From contig NC_052138.2 in assembly GCF_016086655.4 (NCBI RefSeq), positions 18,476,001-18,540,000 on the forward strand: a stretch of 64,000 bases of DNA. The letters are read 5' to 3'. The position numbers were made by a program, and so were the translations under genes. The DNA comes from Lepeophtheirus salmonis (lineage: Eukaryota; Arthropoda; Copepoda; Siphonostomatoida; Caligidae). Below, piece by piece: positions 49,557-61,700 of this stretch (position 1 is the stretch's first letter; every line of letters begins with the position of its first letter). A model generated the notes under the pieces. It did no database searches, was not told the origin of the DNA, and saw only the letters and a list, made by a program, of their open reading frames with translations.

Positions 49557-49712
49557 GAGGTTTGTTTGATATGGCTGACACAATCCATGAAATAGCATTC
49601 CGCTATGCTGTTGATCGAATTAATAATGATCGCGACATCCTTCCACGTACTCAACTCACAGCTCAAATTGAAAGGATTCCACCTCAAGACTCTTTCTATG
49701 CTTCAAAGAGAG
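49557..49712 (+). CDS. GRIK: Receptor exon a (first one visible)
   Basis: The acceptor TTCTATTTAAAG precedes the exon. It enters at phase 1: the first base of a Gly codon comes from an unseen upstream exon, giving the conserved (I)GGLFD. It ends AAGAGAG before donor GTATTT, splitting a Val codon. It encodes the first helix and strand of the amino-terminal domain. A TTG at 49562 or ATG at 49571 is not a plausible start, because a receptor needs a signal peptide. Confidence 0.93.
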
Positions 49713-52700
49713 GTATTTTTTTTTTTCCTTATTTCACTTTTTTTAAATAATTATAATTATGTTATGTCATGAATAATTTTTTCGTCTTTTGATCTTATAA
49801 TGGCTTTACTTATTTTATGCCTTTTCTTCCTTACCTTGTTAGAATATATTAAGAAACCATTTTATTTCACATACTCTCTCAATACTTTTTTCCATATCTA
49901 AACTTTCATATTAATATAACATATATTCATAGTTTGTAAAGCACTCTCAGATGGTCTTGGAGGGATTTTTGGCCCACAGAGTGGAGTCACATCTACACAC
50001 GTCCAATCTATTTGTGATTCACTTGAAGTGCCTCATGTGGAAACACGCTATGACTATCGACTCACAAGGGATGACTACTCCATCAATCTCTATCCCCATC
50101 CACATGCTCTTGGGCAAGCCTTTGTAGATTTAGTAAGTGCCATGAAATGGAAAAAGTTTACGGTTCTCTATGAAAAGAGTGAAGGGCTCGTGCGGCTACA
50201 AGAGGTTCTCAAGTTGAGTTCTAATGATAAAGATATGAAGATTACTATTCGACAATTGACTCCAGGTCTTGGAGGTGACTATAGGTAGGTATTAAACATT
50301 CCCTTATATTATGAATATTTATTTTTTTAATCTATTCCATTTATCTACTTTTGTAGACCTCTACTCAAAAGTATGAAAACAAGTGGAGAGACGCAAATCA
50401 TATTGGATTGTCTCATTACAACTGTTCCTGACGTTCTTAAACAGGCACAACAAGTTGGGATCATGACTGCCTATCATAGTTATCTTATTACAAGTCTAGT
50501 ACGTTTAAAAATATTATTTTCTAACAATTTAAAAATAATTAATCAAAAACTCATTGCAACAGGACCTTCATACCATTGAATTGGAGGATTTCAAATATGG
50601 TGGAACAAATATTACCGCATTTCGGCTAGTTGATCCAACAAGTGATGTCGTGAAATCTGTGGTTCAAGACTGGGTTTTAGGTGAACTGCGCTATGGTCGA
50701 AAAATACCTTTTCATGAGAAGTCAATTCGTGTATGTAGTTTATTTATTTATTTTTAATCATTTTTCCTAATTGAAGTTCAATTTTTGTATCTTTTTTTGA
50801 GACAAATTAGAACAGAGGTGTCAAACTCAAGGATCAGATCTGCTCTATAAAGTAATTAGAAAGGCTACATTTTTTTTCTTTTACAGTTACAGCCCCTTGA
50901 GGGCAACCGTAATGCTAATGTGGTCTTCACTAAATTTGAGTTTAACACACCCTGATTTAGAATATGGAGCTTTACTTATAATTAGTCAAGATTGTTTCAT
51001 TTTTTAAGACGCATTGAAATCAAAAAATTCGTTAATTATGTAGAGCATTCTTATAAAAATTAGTCATTAGCAGAGTTTTCTTTGTTCTGAAATCACAGGA
51101 AGTTAACAACATTGTTTAGTAAGACGATGGGATATATATTGAAGTACGTTGAAATCTTTTGTGTTTGACCCAAATGGCAAATTATTTTTTAGAAAGGTTA
51201 ATATTGAACAATCATTTAGATTTTGGTACATGCCTAGAAAACTATGTTCTTATTAGTATTGAGCATGGTCTGATATGGATTTTTTTCCGCTCAAGCCTGA
51301 AATGATTTTTTTATATACCACTGTATAGAATGAATACATATTTCAAACCATGGAACAAAATTTAAGCATTTCATAGTGTTTACCGTTATTTAATCGATCT
51401 TAGACTTTGAATAAATAAAAAAATATGCGTCTTTTATCAAAATGAGTCTTTGTAAAGTTTTGTTTGACGTCATTGAAGCCATGTTTAAATAAAATTGAAA
51501 TTACACAAATGGGTCCAGAGTCAAATGTTCATGAAAATGTTCTTGACCAAAAAAAGATTGATGAAACAGATTTTGTTTTTAAAATCTGTTCAGAGACCGA
51601 TTAAGATAGATTAAAAAAAATATATAGCAGTCTTGAACCGGATTTTTAGGTTTAATTGCAAGAATAGTAGCGGAGAACAGGACAGCTACAAAACAGTAGA
51701 GTTGCAACGAGTCCTTTTTTCGAATGTCAAAAGCTAGAGTCAGAATTTTATTTTGGAATCGTATAACTTTTTGCAAATACCATCAATATTGCATTATTTT
51801 TTTGGTAACTTATTTCAGTTAAACTATTATTTCTTTTGTTTTGTAATTTTCTTAATTTATAAATTTCCATTATTTTAACTGTTATAACCATCCCTGATTA
51901 AGTGAACAGTTTCTATATATGATTTTATTTAAATACAATTTGTGATATATATTTATTAATAGATTCTAACAATAGCAAAAATATGTCGGTACCTTGTGTT
52001 AAATTTTGGTCGGTATCATTCAAACCAATATACAGTATTTTGGCAAAAAGGGTTGCAACTGTCTAGTGTATCTCTTACTTATTTTAGAAGTACGGAATTC
52101 AACCTATTTTAACATAAGTCCCAATCGTTTAACCCATTTATTTTGTTAATCAAACCAAAAGCAAAAAAATAATATGAGAAAGAAAATTAATCGATACATT
52201 TTTGGGGATTTTTACTCAATAGTAATCAATTTTTGAGATAGTATTGATAAAAAAATAATGCAAATATAATAATTAATTCATGAATACTTTATACATGGAA
52301 CTCGCCCTCTATTTTTTTCCTTTTCTTTTTTCACAAACTAAGGACCACTTTTTCTACATTACTATTTGTAGAATACTTATTGAGCAAAAAAAAAAAAGAA
52401 TTGAATTAAAACAGTTCATGAATTCAGCAATTAAAATAGCTCAATGTAGCTGATAGTATAAAATTAATTGATAAACAAAAAAAATATTTTATTATTTATA
52501 AAATTTCATAACCTTTATAGTCTAAATGTAATAGAAAATAAAATTAAAACAATTTGTTAATGATTGTCATTATTCAGAATTTAAAGAATATTTTTGTTTA
52601 TCCATTAATTTTATATTACCAAGTCCAAAAAGAAGGGAAATGAGATTGAACATTTCATGCATTGAGTATTCCTTAAACAAATTTAAACTTACTGAATTGG

Positions 52701-55700
52701 GACAATGAATATAAGAAAATATTTGCTAAATGACAAACGGACTGAACATGAGCGTCCAAATTCATTTGAATCAAATAAACTTTTATTATTTAAAAAGAAA
52801 TACCTCAAGGATAACAAAGATAGCTGTAAATTTGTTCTCTTTTGGGTTATTTATAATTTTTTAAATACATGTACCTATGTATGGTGTTGTGTCGGTCCTA
52901 ATGTATTCAGTCCAGTCCATACCAAGACCAGTTTCAAGGACCAGCCCTTAAATACAACTAAATAATATGGATTCATAAGGAAGAAACATCTCAACAACGT
53001 CACGAGTGATCGAGTTTTTGTTTTTTTAAGACTATAAAATAAGAATGGACTGGACTGAACTGGACTAAATAAGGACTGACTCAACACAACCTATATATGT
53101 ATAATATATTTATACAATAATTTAACAAATTATAATTAAAAAATTATCTTATCTCTTTGTTTCTTTTCCTTCTTCTTTAATCTATCCTAACAACCTCTGC
53201 TTTCTTCTACAACTATCTTAGCCCAACAGTACCATCCATCCAAATGCAATTGCCGTAAGTCACATCCTAGTTGTTCCCTCTCTATTTATGTATTAAATAA
53301 ATAAATATTACTTACTTATATTAAATTTTATGTTTTTGCCACTCAAAACCTTTGTTGTGGCTTTTATTTAAACTACTGTTTTTATGTAACATTTATCTAT
53401 ATACCATATATTCAAATAAGAGTGACAATCCATATCTATTAAATGTTTCTTGCAACATTTGATCTTGATAATATATTACACTAGTCAAGAAAATTTCAAT
53501 TTTTCCCCCTTTGTATTTAAATTTTGAATTCTTGAGTGTTTTTATCTTGAGAAATATGAAAATGTTTTGTCGAATTTAGAGTGCATGTTAAAAAAATATT
53601 TTTACAATATCTACATATTAACATTTATATATTAGTGATATATCTAAATAAAAGAACATATCATAAAGCATAGTTTCAAAAAAAAAAAAAAAAACACTTA
53701 TAAATATTTTAATTATTTTTCTTTAATCGGAGAAAATATACAAAAAAATTACAAAAAAATTGATTAATTCTTTGAAAGTCAGATAAATTCCTCATTCTTG
53801 ATCACAATGACCAAAACTATAGTCTAGTTGCAAAAAAAAAACATACAACTTTTTTTTTTTTTTTAAAGTACCTTAAAAATTTAGTATTTCAAAAATTATA
53901 TAAGATTTGTCGTTTGATCCTTGTTTTATTTTCATAATCTATTAAATTTTACAGATAGTGTATAACATATTGCTCTTCATAGGCCACAAAACTAGAAAAT
54001 TCTTCTTGTAACTTGTAATGAAAGCAATCTGGAGCACTCCATTTCAATTCAAGGGCAAAAAATGTTTTGTTTGAGTTATCTTTATTGGAGAATTTTAGAT
54101 AAATTTCAGACTATAACCCTACAAAACAAGCTCTTAACCCTCTAAAATTGTATATCAAATATAATATTTTATATATTAGTTTTGAAATCCTCAATTGAGC
54201 AAAAAAAAGGATTATAATTTCAAACAGTCATAGAATTATAACAATGCTTAACCTAGTACGCGGTAGAGGGGACTGTATCAGTTTTCTATATCACTATTCA
54301 TAAGCTTAAAAGGATCAAAATAATATAATTTTTGTACCTAGGGACATCTAATTCCCATGAATGGTAGATGCAGTAAAAAGAAATTCATTATTTTTCCAAT
54401 AGATGGCTTTTGTATTGTGTATCTTGCGTTGTATTGCTACGAGAAGTTTGTGGTAGATGGCATTAGAAAGATAAGATTTCGTACTGAAACACTTTATCAT
54501 TGTTTAAATAAGTATTGCTGGAGCGTGCATCAAAGATGAACACTAATAAAGATAAAATACGCCATATTTTACATTTTTTCTTCGATAAAGACGAAAAGGC
54601 AAGCCCATTGTCGAAAATGTGGATAAAATAATGGAAATAGTCGAGTCCGACCCTCATGACAGCACTGTTTTGATTGACAAGGGGATAAACATTAATGGGA
54701 TAAACTTCTTTTTTTAAATCCATTCAAAATAATGGATTTTTGTTTATTATACCTAATATATTATTTCTCCCCATAATATCTTTCTATTATAGAAGCAAAT
54801 TTACATTTTACAGAAAACTTGTGTAATAACAATTTAAGTGAATTTAGTTCACTATAAAAATTTACAACGAAAAAAAAAGTACATTTATATTTACTTGATT
54901 GATAATGTACGAAAAATAATACATATTATTAAAAAAAATGTTTTATTTCTTTAACCTTTAAATTTTTTTAGTATGATTTCGATTTATACACTAACTTTTA
55001 CAACAAAGTGAACAAATTTGAAGGGTAAGCAAAACAAGAAAGAAATATTTAGGGACGACAAAGGGATTTCGAAAGCAATGAACAGAGAGTAGATTGCCAC
55101 AACATACGATTTTTTTTAAAGGTACGAGTTGGCTTCAACGTTATTTTTTCCCCAAAAAGCAATGCTATATTAACACACGAAATTCTTTATTATCCATTTA
55201 TTTATCAATAATAATAATTACTTCACTCACAATGCTAACAAATCAATTGTCCCACACATGAAAAACTTGTAATTGTATCGTTTAATGTTTGATACTATTT
55301 AAAAATCATAAGATTTAATTCTAGTGGCGCCATCTATGTGTCAGCCTACGATCTTTTTAGCCGAACTAATATGTAAGAAAAACGAACAAATGTGACGTCA
55401 GATTCTACACCTTTTTTAGTTGAAATATAAATTTCTATGCATGGGTAAGACCAAGAAAAAGTTACAAATTTAATGTTCCCAACATATGGATTGTCACTCT
55501 AATGTATATACTATTGGTAGATACTATTTTGTGTTTTTTTGTGAATGAGAAAGGAAATCGGTGAAAAATGATATGTTTCATTCTTTCCATAGATTGCCAC
55601 CACCTCTTTTTTATGAGTTTCTTTCAATATAATATGAATATTTTATGTCTATATATATTTATGTGCGAATGGAAATAAAAACCTCGATGTGAAGTGTTAG

Positions 55701-58700
55701 TACAATCATATGTCAATCACATATTGAAATGTTATTATGAGGCTTTTCAAATAAATTTGAGTTATATTTATGTATATATACAAAGTAAGGATCCAAAGCA
55801 AGCAATAACACTATTCAAATGGATAAATCTTTTTTATTTCGAATCAATTTTTTAGATGGCTTAGTACAGTAATATCTTAGATTGCAAAGAGTAGTATCCA
55901 TGTCACTTTCTTTTTTTAGAAAATATATTTCATACCCTAAATGATAATTAATTGGTGCTAATGGTTTTAGTATGAATTAATCTTCCATTAGTGTCCTTTA
56001 AGATTGGTTAAAGCTAGGAACTTTGCTACCAATCCCAAGTATATGATTTAGGAAAAAGAGTTGCTGCAGACAAGTGTCTGTACTTTGGTTCTTAAAAAGA
56101 TTAAAAGTTTTAAAATAAACCAAAATATATTCTTTATTCTCACTTATACGTCATTTATACATTTATAAGTTGTAACAAAGAAAAAATAAACACCACATAG
56201 AGTAAACAAGTAGTTCACGTCGTTATCTTTATTGTATCGCGCAACCTTTCTTCTAAAAAGAAACAAAAAATCATGTCGTGGTTGGACAAATATGTCATTC
56301 ATACCCACTGCTATTTATCTCTCAAGTACTCCCAGATTGTCATTGACGTATTTATTCTCCACAATTTTGAAAATGAATCCTACATAGTATATTATTCGAT
56401 ACTGTATTATAATATTACTTAGAAATATTATATTAAAAGCATAGCTTTACATTTGTGTTTCTATATTATAGAAATAATAAAATGCCCAATATTTATATAT
56501 GTACAAATTGATCTACAAGAAATTGTATTCCTGTCCTTGTGGTAACGGAACAAAAGCATAGAATAACTTATGACTTCTTTTATTTATCAAAAAGAATGAA
56601 TTATGAAAAAACAAGGACGTATCAAATAAGACGAGAGTCTCCAAAGATGACAACAAAATACATACGGTTTTTTTTTTGTTAGCGAGGTAACCCCGTGAGT
56701 TACCTTTATTGGATCATGGTAGTTAGCCACTTCTTACCGACAATGGAATTACTATTTATTATTGATAAGAATTGTTTACAGCTTTACAAGAGCTTGTTTG
56801 GATTCAATCATTCAAAGTTCAAGATACCTATAAGGGGGGAAAGAAGTAGGAAAAAGGCAGATGACTATAAAATACAGTGTAAATTTTAAAATTAGTGAGG
56901 TAATACTGTGTTACGTCACTTATAACTCATAACATCATTAATAATAGGGAGTAAAGTCCTAAACAAATAGCTTACAGAAGAATTGCCCCTCGTCACTGAC
57001 ATGAAATTAATGAAGACATGACGTTATAAAAAATCAAACTTGCATTAAGAGATACTTTATTTTATAAGCAGTGACTAAGCTTTTACCCATTCGTACATAT
57101 ATCATATCAACATTGAAGGAAGCAATATTTATCCATTGAGGCCAACTTTTTAAATCTATGAATCCCAACCTGTCCATCGCGTCGGATTCCACTTTTTTAT
57201 GTGCTGCACCGTATAAAGAATTCTCGTTTTATTAATTCGCATTTATATAATATTTAGTGGTTTTTTTGGCGACGCACTGCAGATAAAGTCTCCGATGAGC
57301 TCCGGTTGAGAATTCTGTCCGGGGCTCTGATAAATTTTTTGCAAAATGCACCAACACATTATCAAATGTGTGTAAAAATATATTTTATTACTAAGGACAC
57401 ATCAATGTATGCGCAAATGTTAGTGATTTGTAAATTTATCCAAGATTTACTTTTTTAGTTTTCACTATTAAAAAGTCCTTGTACATTTATATTTTTTCAA
57501 ACCACTGAAGCAACTAAAGCTAATTATTTCAGACTTGCATCGTTATTTTAAGTGTCAACGAGCAATAATTTGGTGGGCATAATGAAAATGTTGACATAGT
57601 GTATTTTATGATTAAAAAAAAAAACTCCATAATATGTAATTTTTGTCGTGGTATAAATCTACTAAAGGCTTTTTTGAGCTTGAAAATATATATTTGACTG
57701 GCCTTTAATACAACAGCTACTGTCTTTACTTTTACGCGTTGTTCAGAGTGAGAGCATGGGTCATTTTCTTAATTACCTGATTTTAATGAATTATTGCTAT
57801 GATTTGGTAGTATCGTAATCAAGCTTTAAAGTCAGCCAAAAAATTGGTTGCAGAGTGATTAAAGGCATATGTATATTGCTAGTATTCTATGAGCAGAATG
57901 AGACTGAAATAGTCTGGAGTTGGTAAGTACACATTAAATAAGTGATAATCTGTTTATCAAGATAATCACATCTTCTATATGACGGCAAAGTAATGCAAAA
58001 ACCAGTCAAAAAATTTAGATGAACATTTGTATTCACAAGATAAATATTTCCTTGGGGTCCCCTTCTTTTTAAAATACCAAGTGTCTCGTAATCTCGAGAG
58101 TATACCTGTAATCAAATGAGATATCAACCTTGATGCATGGAATTGTAAATGTATCAAATCTATTTATTTTATATTTTGTTATAAAGGTGTGATCAAGTTT
58201 ATTGCTCTCTTGATAAAACTACTTATAGATATAAGTAGTTGATTTTTTTTTATTCATAAAAATCGAATCCATATCGATTTATACGAAATATTGTTTTAGA
58301 GGGATATCCTCCTCCATTTTAGAATGAGAGTCTATATGCATATATATTATACATGTAAAAATAAATGAGGCATGATTAATCACCATATTCAATATTGAAA
58401 AACCATTTAACCATGATAGGCCTTAAGTAAATAAACTTACCATAATTAAAACATGGTGATCAAACCTATCAATAACCTGTCTTTATTCTGTTGAATAATT
58501 GTTTAAAAATTTTAAATGAGTAGCATGAATCCCTTAATAGCAATTTTCCCAGAGACATTATACATTATTTAACTTTGTTTTAAGTTCTACTTCTTTTTGC
58601 AATTGACGACATTTCCCGTCAGAATTCAAAATTGCTTAAAGGTTGCTTCAAATAAACAAGGGAAGGTTGGAATACAAAATGTTAATTTGACTGATACTAT

Positions 58701-61700
58701 TTGATTACATCTAGCATATATTTATATAGGTAAATACTCAATGAAAATATTTTTTAAATTTGATCTAAATTTTAAAAATTTGTTATGTAAATTGAACACC
58801 TTTTTTTACAGTAAACCTGTTTTCTTAAGGAACTATTCGGATTAAATTTGTCTATAGTACCGTCAATCCTTTTATGTAATCCTATATTTAAAAGTGTGTT
58901 TCTCTTTAAAATTCTTTAAAAAAAATCCAATATACCTATGAAATATACACTTAAAATTTTTTGTTCATACATCTGAATAATTGAAAAAAGAGAAATTTTA
59001 AGTTAAATCATCTTTCTTTTTGAAGAAATTCAATGAAATATTATTGGAAAAAAGACAAGAACTTAATCTCGACTTAAAAGGCACAAAGTAATATCAACTT
59101 TTAAAAACGAGCACATATTTTGCTTTCATGTTTAGATTTTCATCTATATAATATGTACTCCAAACAAATATGTACATTGTACTTGTATTATCCTTTGAAG
59201 AAGACATCTATCCGAAATAATTAAGTGATTTGAAATTGAATAATTTGAGGTTGCGCGAGCAATGTTTGTACATTCAAGTTGCGTTTCATTTATGGAATAA
59301 TCAATAGCGTTGAATCTGTCTTTAAAAAAATCTAAAAATACTGCAAGTCCTATCAATCCAGTCATAGTAAACATTTCAGTCCAAGGTCCAGTCCCTACCG
59401 GTATTTAATGTTAAATATAACAGCTGAAATGGCGTAGTTCATAACAAAATTATTTCAGCTATTGAAATTTTATTATAACATATTTCAAAGAGACAAGATA
59501 CCTGAAATTTATAGAAGGAGGTGTATAGCTAAACCGTAAAATACTCAAGTATTATAAGTTCAAGTATTCAATAATTATTTTTTGTTTGTTTTATTGTCTT
59601 CAATCCTAGCTAGGACATGTCGTTCCCTTCATGGTATAACGGAGCCTTTCCTCTTAAATCAAACAGAAAATAGCATGAAATCATCTGGTAGTAAGCCAAA
59701 TTTATCCCAACTGTTAATTGTATCTTAAGTTTTCCCAGACTATCAGTGTCATATTTTTTCTCCCCTAATTTTTTGAATGAATTACACATATGTAATATTC
59801 ATAATATTAAAATCCTACATAGTATTTATTCGATACTGCATTTTGCTTAGTAACAGTTAATTAAAAGCGTAGCTATAAATTTGTATTTAATTTCAATATG
59901 ATAGCTAAAATTTTCTTCATAGAAAAAATAAAATGGCCTATTTATATATATGTTAATATATATGACTACGAGGGCTCAACAAGTAATTTTATTCCTGTCT
60001 TTTTGGAACGGAGCATAAGTATAGTATAATTTATTATTTCATTTATTTATCAAAAAGTCTAAATTATGAAATAGCCACGACGTATCAAATGAGACGAGGG
60101 AATTGAAAGCTGACAACAAAATACATAGTGTATTTTTGGGTTAGCGAGGTAACGCCGTGAGAAGTGAATAAATTATAAAGATAGCTAGAGCCAAAGGCTG
60201 AAAGACCGACTAATTGGTACTTATGACCGTTGAATGGTAAAAAAGGTTGATAGGGAAAGAAATAAAGGCCTGATTAAGAATATTGCCCTAGGACCGATCT
60301 ATTATTAAAATAAATTTAATTTAAAAAAATATAAAGTGGATCAGGACCGGTTTTCATAAACAGTACCGTTGAGAGTACCCTTCTAAAGACATTGCCGATA
60401 CTTATCGCTAGGCTTGGGGGTTTAATGTTTAACAATAGGGATTCTTCACAATGTACATTTTGGGAAACCATTTTTGTTAAAATTCGAATTTGCACAAAAG
60501 TCATGCAAAAAAATATTGCAAAGCGTTTTATCAACTAATGTATTAAAACAAAACAAAGTAAAAAATAGAAGTCAATTTAAAATTTAAAAAAATTAATATC
60601 AAATAAAATGGCAAACAAGAATCAAAATTAAATCTTAAATTATGATCATCCCAAATATTTTTCCTCTCCCCCCTACAACCGACAATTATTGGCATCATGT
60701 TCTTTTTTCTTGGAAATCAAAATATAAACATCCTTGCTATATGATAATTTTAAATGATCAAAATATGGGTGGTTATGACTCCCAATCCAAGCCCCTGACT
60801 ATGATAATATGTATTCTAATAGTTATTTTATATTTGCATTTATGCCAAATAACACGATGATTTTTTTTTTTAGTGGTTTATAGATTTTTTTTTTCTTTTA
60901 CTAAAATAAAAAAAAACATACCAACAAAAATAAAATAAGAAAAAATTAAAAAACGTCACTTTAAGGTTGATAAGAGATTTGCATTATGAAAGGAGTTTTT
61001 CATTCTAAACCATATTTTAAATGCTATGTATTTTAGAAAAATTAGGAAAATATAAAATTCAAAAGAAAAATATTATTTTGTCCTCAATTTTACTTATATG
61101 CAATCAATTTTCTCAGGTTCAGAGCAACATATGTAAATTGTAAATAAATTTTTCAAATCTGAGTACTTTTGTTAAAAGTTTTTATAAATTGATTCTTTAA
61201 TATCTCCTAAATAAACAAAAAAATCAACATCCTGTAAAATCTACATAAGCAAAAAAAAATAATCGTTATTTCAGTTTTGCTGGAAACCAAATTTTGTTAC
61301 ATCCAAAATTTCATAACCTAAAAAATCATTTGCCAAACTTTTGACCTGTTTTCTCTCCAAATAGCATTTGAGTTCACTACAGTTTGAGATGTCCTGATCT
61401 ATAATTATAATCTAATGACGTGGAATTTTGACATAACAAGATATGGTCTTCGTAATTTTGACTTTCATTCACTTGTGAATAATGTTTGCTTTGTTCTTGA
61501 ATTGATTTCCTAAACAGTTCCCTCCCCCAATTTCAGTCTTTTTTTTTTATCGGTGTATCTTTTTTACTATTCAACTGTTTTAAGGACCGATTAATCGGTA
61601 TTTTATCTCAACCGTCTTAGCTATCATTATTTTCTTCACACCTAGCTAGGATAAAATAATATAAAAACGAAAAAAAAATAAAAAAATAGCTAGAACATAT

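Noticed and set aside
49562..49573. Translation start of the receptor at TTG 49562 or ATG 49571
   Set aside because: A good splice acceptor lies just upstream, the conserved GGLFD spans the junction, and a start here would lack a signal peptide.
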